Assembly: GCA_964016885.1 (NCBI GenBank)
Contig: OZ024759.1
Span: 27,062,418-27,126,417, forward strand
Direction of reading: 5' to 3'
From: Eledone cirrhosa
Lineage: Eukaryota; Mollusca; Cephalopoda; Octopoda; Eledonidae
Length of the DNA stretch: 64,000 nucleotides
Shown here: positions 1 to 8,844 of the stretch, piece after piece
Layout of the letters: each line of letters begins with the position of its first letter
Numbering within the stretch: position 1 is the stretch's first letter
Translations under genes and position numbers: made by a program
Notes under the pieces: model-generated
Seen by the model: the letters and a program-made list of their open reading frames with translations, nothing else
Told to the model about the DNA's origin: nothing
The model's database searches: none

Positions 1-19
1 CAGCACACGATTTGGGAAC

Positions 20-24
20 CACTG
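20..24 (-). mobile_element. hAT-like terminal inverted repeat end
   Basis: Read on the minus strand from here outward through the window edge, the sequence begins CAGTGGTTCCCAAATCG, which matches the terminus style of many hAT transposons. It is bordered by CTCTAGAG (25-32), an 8-bp word of the right length for a hAT target duplication. The same end recurs at every unit start (2687, 12843, 22955, 49059, 52036, 62090). The partner end was not found, so this is a remnant. Confidence 0.4.
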
Positions 25-456
25 CTCTAGAGATAGAAAAAGTATATTTTATGCAGGGCTTCCCTGAGACATAAAAACTATTTCAAGAGATCGACATGGG
101 TAGAAAGGTTGAGAAATGCTGCACAATGTTCTTTGGTTTTTGTTCACCTTTAAATAATCATGTATAAAATATCGGGTGTGCAAGATTTCATGAAAAGGTA
201 TAACATTTTTTATGCTGGTCTTGCAGGGACTAGCTCCAATTGAGAGTTGTACCAATTCCCACTAAACTCGAAACTCCTGGACAATATATACATATCTTTA
301 TAAGTTCCTGTGTATTGTGTCGCTGTATAATGAAACATAAATATATACCATGCATGTCAGTCAGATTTGAACTCACTATATTTGGCGTTTTATAGACATA
401 ATTTGTTTGTTAAAACAATTGATTAAATAATAACTAAATAAAATTAATTCTACAAT

Positions 457-532
457 CCTGGATAGGGAATGAACTTATAACTTCATAATAGAAGCCATCT
501 ATTCGAGCAGTATTGCCATCTAAGCCACCAGG
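457..532 (-). other. tRNA-like 76-nt sequence (pseudo-tRNA or SINE head)
   Basis: On the minus strand these 76 nt can be folded as a tRNA. The acceptor stem CCTGG/CCAGG has five pairs. The anticodon arm AATAG-ATGGCTT-CTATT has a perfect 5-bp stem and 7-nt loop with T at position 33 and anticodon GGC. The T arm ATAAG-TTCATTC-CCTAT has one mismatch. An A-box-like GGCTTAGATGG is present, but the B-box TTCATTC is degenerate and the last two acceptor pairs do not form. It is most likely a tRNA-derived SINE head or pseudogene rather than a working tRNA. Copies occur in every unit. Confidence 0.5.
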
Positions 533-911
533 TTACCTACAGAACTTCATTCAAATATAAAATATAAAATATATGCCAGACATAGTGAGTTCGAATCTGA
601 CTGATTAGTTGGTCATTGTCCCAGCCAACAGTTTAAATCGCCAACCAGTAGGTGACATCGACTAGGTTGGGAAAACTTGGTTAAGTAGCTCCAGTTATTG
701 CTACGTTAGACATATTCAAGACTTATCGACACCGAATGGAAGAAAGGTAAAGTTGAACTCAGAGTAAAGAACAGGAAAAATACTGCAAAGAATGCTATCT
801 GATGTTCTAACAATTCTACCAAATTACCTTATGTATATATATTTATATCTAGAGATAAGAAGAAAACTGAAAGAAAGAAAAGAAAAAAAATGAGACCTTA
901 TATGTAACCCA

Positions 912-1616
912 TGTTACAACTCAATATATATATATTTGGGTTGTAACATATTCCCGCCGGTGAAATAAAAATTTTAATAGAAAAACGGCGGGAATATATG
1001 TTACAACCCAATCTATATATATTTGGGATGTAACATATATTCCCGCCGTTGAAATAAAAATTTTAATAGAAAAACGGCGGGAATATATGTTGCAACCCAA
1101 TCTATATATATTTGGGTTGTAACATATATTCCCGCCGTTGAAATAAAAATTTTAATAGAAATACGGCGGGAATATATGTTACAACCCAATCTATATATGT
1201 TTGGGTTGTAACATATATTCCCGCCGTTTTTCTATTAAAATTTTTATTTCAACGGCGGGAATATATGTTACAACCCAAATATTTATAGATAGGGTTGTAA
1301 CATATATTCCCGCCGTTTTTCTATTAAAATTTTTATTTCGACAGCGGGAATATGTTACAACCCAAATATATATAGATTGGGTTGTAACATATATTCCCGC
1401 CGTTTTTCTATTAAAATTTTTATTTCAACGGCGGGAATATATGTTACAACTCAAATATATATAGATTGGGTTGTAACATATATTCCCGCCGTTTTTCTAT
1501 TAAAATATTTATTTCAACGGCGGGAATATATGTTACAACCCAAAAATATGTAGATTGGGTTGTAACATATATTCTCGCCGTTTTTCTATTAAAATTTTTA
1601 TTTCACCGGCGGGAAT
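912..1616. repeat. Array of eight ~89-bp palindromic units that reverses midway
   Basis: Each unit is a hairpin: GGGTTGTAACATATATTCCC plus GCCG, a 26-bp AT-rich core, CGGCGGG and the inverted arm, followed by an AT spacer (TCTATATATA). The first three units (about 936-1195) carry the core in one direction (TTGAAATAAAAATTTTAATA). The next five (about 1200-1616) carry its reverse complement (TATTAAAATTTTTATTTCAA). The array is therefore a palindrome made of palindromes, with its centre near 1195. Each monomer resembles a very small terminal-inverted-repeat element, but no transposon family is recognised. The stretch is noncoding despite open frames. Confidence 0.9.
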
Positions 1617-1677
1617 ATATACCCTGAGAGACTGAGAAATCTCTTTCAAAGAGATTTCTCAGTCTCTCAGGGTATAT
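1617..1677. repeat. 30-bp perfect inverted repeat at the array/Rep junction
   Basis: Arms 1617-1646 and 1648-1677 are exact reverse complements around a single C. The right arm is ordinary Rep coding sequence. The left arm is its mirror image and replaces the sequence seen in intact copies. The centre CTCTTTCAAAGAG is already a 13-bp palindrome in intact copies (for example near 11974-11986), so the longer palindrome appears to have grown from it. Confidence 0.9.
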
Positions 1678-1893
1678 TTGCAATGGTGGCAACACAACCT
1701 TTCCTTTTTTACAACAGTTACAATTTTCATTTCTAAATTTCAAAGCTCCACAGTGATCACACGAAACATTCATATCACTAATATGAAATTTTTCTACATT
1801 TCCATTAATATTAATTGTTGGCCAATTTCTCTTACGACGCTCATTATCGATTCTTCTCTGTCTGAATGTTTTCCATTCTAAGTCTATTTGCAT
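1648..1893 (-). pseudogene. Helitron Rep N-terminal fragment, cut by fold-back
   Basis: This is the N-terminal Helitron-like domain only. It starts MQIDLEWKTFRQRR and includes the cysteine cluster CDHCGALKF...CNCCKKGKVVLPPL and the segment YPERLRNLFER. It is then truncated at the palindrome centre, where the frame runs into inverted sequence. Compared with L1 it has FHISDMN intact but Glu changed to Lys before it, and Lys for Asn in the cysteine cluster. It is a dead fragment. Confidence 0.8.
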
Positions 1894-1997
1894 GGAATAA
1901 TTATATTCTGTTGTTTATTATGTAATTAAATAGCTCTGTACAATACATAGAGCATTCTTCTTTTCTTTACCTTTTCTATGGAAATACAAGAACAAAC

Positions 1998-2042
1998 ATA
2001 TATATATATATAAGAACAAACATATATATATATATAAGAACA

Positions 2043-2094
<52 letters not shown>
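1998..2094. repeat. (TA)n microsatellite
   Basis: TA runs are interrupted by two short AAGAACAAACA repeats, then an uninterrupted TA tract leads into TGTGTGTG. The tract length varies widely between units: about 25 bp at 12332 and 22443, about 65 bp at 51388 and about 35 bp at 31920. Confidence 0.9.
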
Positions 2095-2099
<5 letters not shown>

Positions 2100-2663
2100 A
2101 TATACATAAACAAGACTGTTATTGCTCCAACCAGTCTATTTATCTTTGATAACTATCCTAGATATAAATACACCTATACCATACATACATATATCATATA
2201 TGTTTTTGATGCCGTGGTATAGCAGAGATAAGCAAGAAGAGAAAAGAAAATGAAAAGGAGAAAAAAAAAGAAGTAAGAAGTCGGGGGAGGGACAGACACT
2301 TCACCCCAGTCTAAGTGGTCCCTCAGCCGCAACCTGTGGAAGAAACGTAAAAGCGTTACCTCAGAGCAAGGCCAGAGACACCTGCAACAATAGTCGCCCC
2401 TCCTCATGAGGCTCCTGTCGTCTTTCCTCCCGACTTTATGAAGGAAATCAGCAGTACAGGGACCAAGTATGGCAGAGGTCTCAATGGAGTGGAAGAGGTG
2501 AGTCAGGCCTTGGTACTATCTTACTATCCTCTGCATTGCGGGGTGTGGAGCCTAGGTTTGTGGCTGTAGCTATATTTGAACTTTTATATGAAATTTCAGT
2601 TTTATTTTTTTCACATCATAAAACTTAATCTTAGTCTTTTGCAGCTCATCTTGTTTCATCTCG
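2095..2663. other. Unit segment without recognised gene
   Basis: This segment is noncoding as far as I can see. It includes a 115-bp stretch (about 2303-2417) kept in S1, S2 and the unit tail (48660-48775) but deleted in L1, L2 and L4 (at 12568, 22680 and 61815). A weak open frame on the minus strand (2174-2407) is broken by that deletion. Confidence 0.6.
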
Positions 2664-2695
2664 CAGCACACGATTTGGGAACCACTGCTCTAGAG

Positions 2696-3119
2696 ATAGA
2701 AAAAGTATATTTTATGCAGGACTTCCCTGAGACATAAAAACTATTTCCAGAGATCGACATGGGTAGAAAGGTTGAGAAATGCTGCACAATGTTCTTTGGT
2801 TTTTGTTCACCTTTAAATAATCATGTATAAAATATCGGGTGTGCAAGATTTCATGAAAAGGTATAACATTATTTATGCTGATCTTGCAGGGACTAGCTCC
2901 AATTGAGAGTTGTACCAATTCCCACTAAACTCGAAACTCCTGGACAATATATACATATCTTTATAAGTTCCTGTGTATTGTGTCGTTGTATAATGAAACA
3001 TAAATACATACCATGCATGTCAGTCAGATTTGAACTCACTATATTTGGCGTTTTATAGATATAATTTGTTTGTTAAAACAATTGATTAAATAATAACTAA
3101 ATAAAATTAATTCTACAAT
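2696..3119. other. Unit segment with a second hAT-like end
   Basis: On the minus strand, near 2786, CAGCATTTCTCAACCTTT is followed by TGAAATAGTTTTTATG and TCAGGGAAGCCCTGCATAAA. This is the arrangement of a hAT-type non-autonomous end. The other hAT-like end at 2687 lies inside it, suggesting nesting. The minus-strand open frame 2712-2918 recurs in seven places but resembles no protein I know and is probably a by-product of the repeat. Confidence 0.35.
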
Positions 3120-3195
3120 CCTGGATAGGGAATGAACTTATAACTTCATAATAGAAGCCATCTATTCGAGCAGTATTGCCATCTAAGCCACCAGG
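3120..3195 (-). other. tRNA-like 76-nt sequence, L1 copy
   Basis: This copy is identical in layout to the one at 457-532, including the AATAG/CTATT anticodon stem. Only the flanking GGTTACTT differs from S1's GGTTACCT. Confidence 0.5.
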
Positions 3196-3564
3196 TTACT
3201 TACAGAACTTCTTTCAAATATAAAATATAAAATATATGCCAGACATAGTGAGTTCGAATCTGACTGATTAGTTGGTCATTGTCCCAGCCAACAGTTTAAA
3301 TCGCCAACCAGTAGGTGACATCGACTAGGTTGGGAAAACTTGGTTAAGTAGCTCCAGTTATTGCTACGTTAGACATATTCAAGACTTATCGACACCGAAT
3401 GGAAGAAAGGTAAAGTTGAACTCAGAGTAAAGAACTGGAAAAATACTGCAAAGAATTCTATCTGATGTTCTAACAATTCTACCAAATTACCTTATGTATA
3501 TATATTTATATCTAGAGATAAGAAGAAAACTGAAAGAAAGAAAAATGAGACCTTATATGTAACC

Positions 3565-3631
3565 CATGACCGGGATTGAAACCGAAACCATGACTACCAC
3601 CATCTCTGGTATCACCCACCAGACCACCATG
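3565..3631 (-). other. Second tRNA-like SINE remnant
   Basis: On the minus strand an A-box-like TGGTCTGGTGGG is followed by a 5-bp stem TACCA/TGGTA and a B-box-like GGTTTCAATCCC at the expected spacing. The anticodon loop lacks T33 and the T stem is poor, so this looks like the head of an old tRNA-derived SINE. Copies lie at about 13715, 23835, 52915 and 62975. It is absent from S1 and S2, which break just before it. Confidence 0.4.
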
Positions 3632-4129
3632 AAAGATACAAACATCTGCTTTTTTAATATTTATAAGCCTACTTTCAATATTAAAGTAATTAACATGTGG
3701 TGTTGTTCATGCCTTTCTCTATGTTATTGGTAAAAAATAAAGTATTTAAACCTCAAATTTTGTTATTCAAATATGCTTGCTTATGTAATTATAAATGTCG
3801 CAGAATACACACACATATATAGATGTGAAAATATTCAGGACCCCAACGGCTGTGCTACTGCCGTTTCGACATCTATATATATATCTTTTAGTCCTAGGCT
3901 CTTTCAGCGCAGAAAGAATTCTCCAATGATCACAACCAGCTAATGGTGCCCAGTGGAAGCACTTTAGTCTAATTATAACCCCAACGATCACGATTAGCGG
4001 CGGCTTTTTCGAGTCTGAGGTTGACTGCCAGATATATATATATATCTATATATATATATATTTTTTTTTATACTTTGCTAGAATCCCGGAGAACAACAGA
4101 AAGATGCTGAGTTCAGAGTTTAAAAAACA
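3632..4129. other. Unit segment, unrecognised
   Basis: This segment is AT-rich with a (TA)n run at 4032-4062. A minus-strand frame at 3767-3991, longer in L5 (63173-63484) and at 24033-24344, is preserved in sequence between units. It shows no known domain and ends in translated microsatellite (IYIYIW), so I do not call a gene. Confidence 0.4.
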
Positions 4130-5085
4130 TGTCCCCCTTTAATATAAAAACAATCCGAGTCTTGTAAAAGTGTTATTACTGTAATATAAAGTAGAAACCC
4201 TTTATTTAAACAAAGCTGAGATGCAGCGATCATCAAAGCAAACCCCAAAATGTAAACAAACTTCTCGCAGGTGCTGGCAGATACACGATAACATGTGTAT
4301 ACGAAGTGTAACAGGGAGTTGGGTCGTATTATATGACTTTCAAATTGACCCCTATTATATTCAAATTATCCCCTGTGGGGCGTGCACCCCACGTTGAGAA
4401 TCCCTCATAAATAAATATATGTGAGTGTGTTGCTATGACTGCTATTTCTAGCAGGTTTACTGCAGTCCTGTAGACGCACAACAAAAACCGGAAGTGGCAG
4501 CCATTAAAAAACTTTGGCTTAAAATCAGGCAAAAGTTTTTTAACAATTTGCCAAGAAAGATAACTCTTGTCTTACTTAATCGCAAAAATCGAGGCAAAAA
4601 ATGTTGCGGGTGTGCAGTTTGTTTGGTGTATTTGACTGCTATTTCTAGCATATATGGACACTTTAGAAATAGCAGCGAAACACGGGAAACATAAGAAAGA
4701 AGGACACACACGTATATATGTATACATATATATATGCACAGATATATACATTTAAATATATATATTTATATATACATACACGCGCGCACACACACCTATA
4801 CGTAGATATGGGTGTGTGTATAGCTGGTATATATATATATGTATGGGTGAGTGTATAGCTGGTATATATATATATATAGGTGTGTGTCCTTCTTTCTGCT
4901 GTTTTCCGTTTTTCGCTGCTATTTCTAAAGTGTCCATACATGCTAGAAATAGCAGTCAAATACACCAAACAAACTGCACCCCACGTTGAGAATCCCTCAT
5001 AAATAAACATATATTTATTTATGAGGGATTCTCAACGTGGGGTGCACGCCCCACAGGGGATAATTTGAATATCCCCCTCTTTATA
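4130..5085. mobile_element. Fold-back element with hAT-like termini, L1 copy
   Basis: The outward ends read GAGGGATTCTCAACGTGGGG followed by TGCACGCCCCACAGGGG, a hAT-like terminus. They lie at 4358-4406 (minus) and 5023-5075 (plus). Between them are the words TGCTATTTCTAGCA and TGCTAGAAATAGCAG, again in inverted pairs, and CA/TA microsatellites at 4705-4880. In this copy the right side carries an extra 33-bp perfect palindrome (4975-5046) not present in L2, L3 or L4. No transposase is present, so it would be non-autonomous. Confidence 0.6.
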
Positions 5086-5660
5086 TCAATTAGCACTAAC
5101 TCTCTCCCTCTCTATATCTACTACACGGCACTCTCTTCCAATACCCCTCTCTATATGAAGTAACACCAAACTCTCCCCCTCTCTATATATTAAGCACTAA
5201 GTCAGGAATTTTTTTCTTCTTTCGTGCAGAGAGAGTAAAGTTGATTAAATCTACTGCAGTGAATTACTGGTATTTTATTTAATAAAAATTAAAATTTACT
5301 ATTTGTCTTCGTTTAATTTTCGTTTTTCTTTACATAGTTTCGTTTCGTTAAATGTCTCCAGAATTTGTTTTTACTTTTACCGGATATTGAAGGTGTAAAC
5401 TTGGTGTTGTCTAGAAACGTGTTAGAAATATTTTTCTTTTAATTGTGAAGAATTTAACCGCAAAGTAAGTTTTTTTTACTGTTTATTTGTGGCTGGGACA
5501 ACGTATGGTATGTGTTAATGTAAATGGTGAAGGTTTAAAGATTCTTTTTACAACTGAAAATCGGTTTGTTGTTGCTGCTAATTACTTAACGCATGGAATA
5601 GATTAAAAAAATACAGGATTGTTTCTCGGAAGAGAGGAAGAAGAAACAAATCACAGAAGC
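5086..5660. other. Unit segment, pyrimidine-rich then AT-rich
   Basis: This segment has short CTCTCTATAT-type clusters (5085-5195), then AT-rich sequence. No coding similarity is recognised. It is well preserved between L1, L2, L3 and L4. Confidence 0.5.
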
Positions 5661-5845
5661 GGGTAGCACACACATTTGGGACCACATACAACACAAAAAC
5701 AGGTAATCCACACATCTGGGACCACATACAACACACCAGCAGGTAATACATACATCTAGGACCACATAAGCAGGTAATACACACATCTAGGACCACATAC
5801 AACACACAAGCAGGTAATACCCACATCTAGGACGACATACAACCA
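5661..5845. repeat. 40-bp minisatellite
   Basis: There are about five tandem copies of a 40-bp unit built on GGACCACATACAACACA plus AGCAGGTAATACACACATCT. One monomer is internally shortened (ACCACATAAGCAGG). Both reading frames of the minus strand stay open and give a cysteine-rich repeated peptide, which I regard as a by-product. Confidence 0.85.
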
Positions 5846-5885
5846 AAGGCAGGCGAAAGGGGTGGACAAACGAGCTGCTACTAGA

Positions 5886-6135
5886 TCAAAAGATAACAGT
5901 ATCGCGAGGAGCACTGGGAAACCTCTCTAATGATTTTTTTAGGCAAACCAGCACGTCTGCAGCGTTACCTCGGGCGATGGCGAGGCTGAGGAGCTGGAAC
6001 AACCAAGTGCCCTCACGAGCTTCACCAGTCACCTTCGTCAGGCTAGCCGCCAGTGAAGATAGGAATCTCGCAGTCAGTATCCCGACTCCCCCAAACGCCA
6101 CAGGCTGGAAAATGTAGTTGGCCGACAGATCACAG
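5886..6135 (-). pseudogene. Reverse-transcriptase-like C-terminal tail
   Basis: The minus strand reads DLSANYIFQPVAFGG, then LTKVTGEAREGTWLFQLLSL, then AIARGNAADVL. This resembles the end of many invertebrate reverse-transcriptase-like proteins, which have a pattern of D-L-(S/T)-x3-F-x-P-(V/I)-A-(F/V)-E-T, then T-G-(D/E)-x-R-(E/S)-x-(S/T)-F-L-x-Q-R-(I/L)-S, then A-I-x-R-G-N-A. The polymerase domain itself is absent upstream. It lies on the same strand as the PHD-like fragment at 6913-7222, so both may come from one internally deleted retroelement. This assignment rests on memory of the family, not on a search. Confidence 0.5.
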
Positions 6136-6164
6136 TATTACTTAACAGTGATAGATATTCTGTC

Positions 6165-6240
6165 TAAAGGAGGGGCGTGCAACAGGCGGCCCGCGGGCCA
6201 CAATCGAGCCCACCTGACCAGTCAGAGTGGCCCGCAATGA
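6165..6240 (+). mobile_element. hAT-like terminus, CGGCCCGCGGGCC type
   Basis: GGGGCGTGCAACAGGCGGCC followed by CGCGGGCCACAATCGAGCCC, then AGAGTGGCCCGC downstream, is the typical start of a large class of animal hAT non-autonomous elements. The element appears to continue into the 55-bp minisatellite. No opposite end was found. Confidence 0.5.
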
Positions 6241-6291
6241 CTCTTGTAGGCTTATTTAGAATTTTTTCCATACCCGTAATACTTCTGTTAG

Positions 6292-6657
6292 TTGACCTAT
6301 ACTAAAGGACTTCACTGATAGGGTTATATGTGTTATAATTTCCCAGTTGACCTATACTAAAGGACTTCACTGATAGGGTTATATGTGTTATAGTTTCCCA
6401 GTTGACCTATACTAAAGGGCTTCACTGATAGAGTTATATGCGTTATAGTTTCCCAGAGGGCTTCACTGATAGGGTTATATGTGTTATAGTTTCCCAGTTG
6501 ACCTATACTAAAGGACTTCACTGATAGGGTTATATGTGTTATAGTTTCCCAGTTGACCTATACTAAAGGACTTCACTGATAGGGTTATATGTGTTATCGT
6601 TTCCCAGTTGACCTATACTAAAGGGCTTCACTGATAGAGTTATATGTGTTATAGTTT
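6292..6657 (+). repeat. 55-bp minisatellite, 6 full + 1 truncated copies
   Basis: The monomer starts TTGACCTATACTAAAGGACT and ends GTTATAGTTTCCCAG, 55 bp in all. The fourth copy lacks its first 19 bp (CCCAGAGGGCTTCACTG). The last copy ends in GTTATAGTTTGAAAC instead of TTTCCCAG. The total of 366 bp fits six full copies plus 36 bp. Confidence 0.95.
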
Positions 6658-6912
6658 GAAACAAACTACCTGCATCAGTTATTATACTTTTATAACACCG
6701 CTATATTACCTACATGAAAGAGGTAAATATTTATTTCTCTTGTCTTCTTAAATGTATAGAACATTTTTCTTATATATATTCTTAACATAGCTAGGACCGT
6801 TTATTATTTACTAGTCTCTACTCCTAGGACTTTGCTGGTCTCATGTCCCCTCCATCAACACACACTCGGTAGAAAGCTGGTCGTCGGATGTAAAGTGGCC
6901 CTGATTACAGGT
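6658..6912. other. Unit segment, unrecognised
   Basis: This is AT-rich sequence between the minisatellite and the PHD-like fragment, with no feature recognised. Confidence 0.5.
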
Positions 6913-7222
6913 CTAGTATTGAAGCCTTTCGGCTTGAGCCTTGCTGATGCCGACAGAGTTCCTGTGGTAGTTTTGGTAGCACAGGTGACATTTTATTGTG
7001 TTTAGGTACCGGCTAGTGCGGACACAGAGAGCACAACCAGGTGGTGAGCTGGCAACGACCAAGTGTAGAGGGCCAGCTTTGAAATTCGAGCGACGGAGTG
7101 AACTAGTAAAAGAGGCAGGGTAAGCAGCATTGGTTCTAACGGTGGGACTAGAACGGAGGTTGGGTGGTGCTGGGGGTGGGCTAACAGCTAACAGTTGTAG
7201 GAGTGGTGGGGGTTTGCTAGGA
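6913..7222 (-). pseudogene. PHD-like zinc-finger fragment
   Basis: An open stretch without a start codon runs from the end of the helicase remnant to a stop at 6913-6915. It has a proline-rich start (SPPPAPPNLRSS), then a C4HC3-like pattern: CALC, a 12-residue gap, CHLC, then YQNYHRNSVGIS. The PHD pattern expects a Cys two residues after the His. L2 and L4 encode it (HRNCVGI), but here it is Ser. The stop falls where PHD fingers usually have a Trp (TAG instead of TGG), followed by TCNQG. Such fingers occur in ORFs of some non-LTR retroelements. It is probably a retroelement remnant, not a host gene. Confidence 0.45.
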
Positions 7223-7229
7223 TTAATTT

Positions 7230-8827
7230 TTACATCTGTCTGTGAACTCTTGAAAAAGCAACATACAATTGTCCAGGGTTAAATACTTGCTCAGGGAGGA
7301 ACAGACCCACTTTATCATGTATTTGACCATGGTTCTTGTTGATTGTCATGGCATATGACAGTCTTAATGGAAACTGGGGTCTTTCCAAAGTAAAAGGGAT
7401 GTTGGCACCACTGGGGGATAACTTCAGTCTTGGGATCAAAACACACCTGCCCATGAAAGGACCATAGATATGAGAAGCTTTGATAAAATGTTTATGCAGT
7501 TCTACTACTTCTAATCTTGTGCCATTACATAATCTGTTCTGGATTGAAATATTCCATAGAAGCATTATTATTGATCCTGCTTATAATTGGAGTTTGTGAG
7601 GCGGCATCCCAGAAGGTGTAAGCAAGTTCATTTAGCTTGAACCAGGCAGCAAGGGTCCCTGCATTTCTACCACAACCTGAGCATTGCCTCTTTGAAAGTA
7701 AACTCTGTTTGTTCTCCAGGTGTGTGGCTAGGCTGTACACTGTATGTGATGCACCATGAAGCTTAAATTCCGAGAGACACGACACTGCTTCTGGCTGAGA
7801 CACATACCTGCAACAAAGATAGGTTCTTATTTCATCATGGTTGTGTTGGTTCTGAGCCTCATTAGGTAATGCATTATTCGTTACTTCTATAGATGTACAA
7901 TCATGCCCCATGTAACATATTTAAAGAGGTACTTGACACTTTTTACAGAAGCGCAAACTTCAACATTAATATGTGCACAATATTTCTTAAGCAAAAAGGC
8001 ATTAAATGGCATAACATTCCTGTTATCTACTGAATGTCATCCAATTTACACTGCAGTTCCTGTCTTGCACCTCCTGTACTCTGGGTATCCATTTAGGTTC
8101 AATAATGTTTCCCTTCTGTAGGTTTTTGGATAGTTCTTTTTGAAAAATCCATTTTGTATAAATGGGGGAAAAGGGTTTCCAGAACCACATGGCCTGTGGA
8201 TCATAAACTTTTAAACCTGCTCATGTAGTACTGGATCATCTTCCAATGCAGGTATTTCTGCTGACACGATTCTGTCAATGTCTTCTCTGTTTCTTATCTT
8301 GTCTTCATTTTTTAAGGCTCAGTGTTATCATCTGTTTAGATAATTCATTAAACCATTATACTCATCCACTCACAATTGGGCTTGATTGTTCCTCAAATAT
8401 TGAAGCCTGCATCCCTCTACTTTCATATAGGCATCCACTAAATACTGCTAAAATAATTTACCTGCCCTATATATCGCACTAAATCCTCCTCTATATGCTA
8501 TACAGTATATGTAATACTCCTGCATTGTCAGTCTATTGCAAACACAGGTCCTACATTCCTCTCCATGGCACTATGCCACCAAAATTCACCATTATCGGTC
8601 GGTCATGAGGTCCAAGTGGCATGAATTATGTGGTATTTTCTGAGGAGGATGGTCTTTAGGAAAGATGATAATATCTCTTTGTACAGGTGGTGTGCCCTCA
8701 ATCCCCCACAAAACAACAGCTATCATTACTAGTTGGTAAATTAGAGCAGCTCATATCTGATCCTCTTCTAAATCTTAATTCACAGTTCTGTACACGACAA
8801 TTTTCTCTTCTTGCACTTTGCTGTTTG
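7230..8827 (-). pseudogene. Helitron Rep middle part and helicase C-terminus, L1
   Basis: Reading the minus strand down from 8827, the order is RFRRGSDMSCSNLPTSND; a frame with VVLWGIEGTPPVQRDIIIF; then YRAGKLF-stop-QYLVDAYM (about 8409-8450); EDIDRIVSAEIPALEDDP (about 8240-8290); GFFKKNYPKTYRRETLLNLN and GYPEYRRC; HINVEVCASVKSVKYLFKYV (about 7912-7980); and GHDCTSIEV...DEIRTYLCCRYVSQPEAV. The frame then changes at LNELAY to the helicase tail: NLLTPSGMPPHKLQL, stop, LCNGTRLEV, RPQFPLRLSYAMTINKNHGQ and QLYVAFSRVH. All are characteristic of animal Helitron Rep-PIF1 helicase proteins. Deletions remove the FFxT and HUH region before DIDRI and the helicase Walker part before TPSGMPP, so it cannot be active. 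Confidence 0.85.
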
Positions 8828-8844
8828 AGATGAAACAAGATAGC

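Larger units (their letters stand above)
1..2663. repeat. Short tandem unit S1
   Basis: Positions 1-911 match the start of the full unit at 2664-3571 almost base for base. The match stops at the word GTAACCCATG. The unit resumes at 1648 with sequence equivalent to 11980 onward in L1. About 8.4 kb of the full unit is therefore missing, and the gap is bridged by a hairpin array (912-1616) and a fold-back (1617-1677). The last part (1894-2663) holds a long (TA)n run and unrecognised sequence shared with all units. S2 has the same breakpoints. Confidence 0.9.

Noticed and set aside
225..245. CTAG followed by TC on the minus strand as a possible Helitron end-to-end junction
   Set aside because: The preceding hairpin is only 5 bp (AATTG/CAATT) and AT-rich, and CTAGTC words also occur elsewhere by chance. 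The evidence is not enough to call Helitron termini.
3767..3991. Minus-strand frame preserved between units (74-103 aa)
   Set aside because: It is preserved only because the units are recent copies. It runs into translated TA microsatellite and shows no recognisable domain.
4494..4711. Overlapping plus- and minus-strand frames in the fold-back element
   Set aside because: They overlap each other on opposite strands in an inverted-repeat element with hAT-like ends, with no similarity to a transposase.
5578..5826. Cysteine-rich repeated peptide frames (MCVLPACVLYVV type), also at 15688, 27537 and 54902
   Set aside because: They are a direct translation of the 40-bp minisatellite in two overlapping frames. 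No signal peptide or processing pattern stands out.
6292..6657. 55-bp repeats considered as a CRISPR-like array
   Set aside because: The monomers are directly contiguous without unique spacers, and the genome is eukaryotic. It is an ordinary minisatellite.
7903..8482. Plus-strand frames opposite the Helitron gene (72 and 78 aa)
   Set aside because: They lie antisense to clearly Helitron-like coding sequence and have no similarity of their own.
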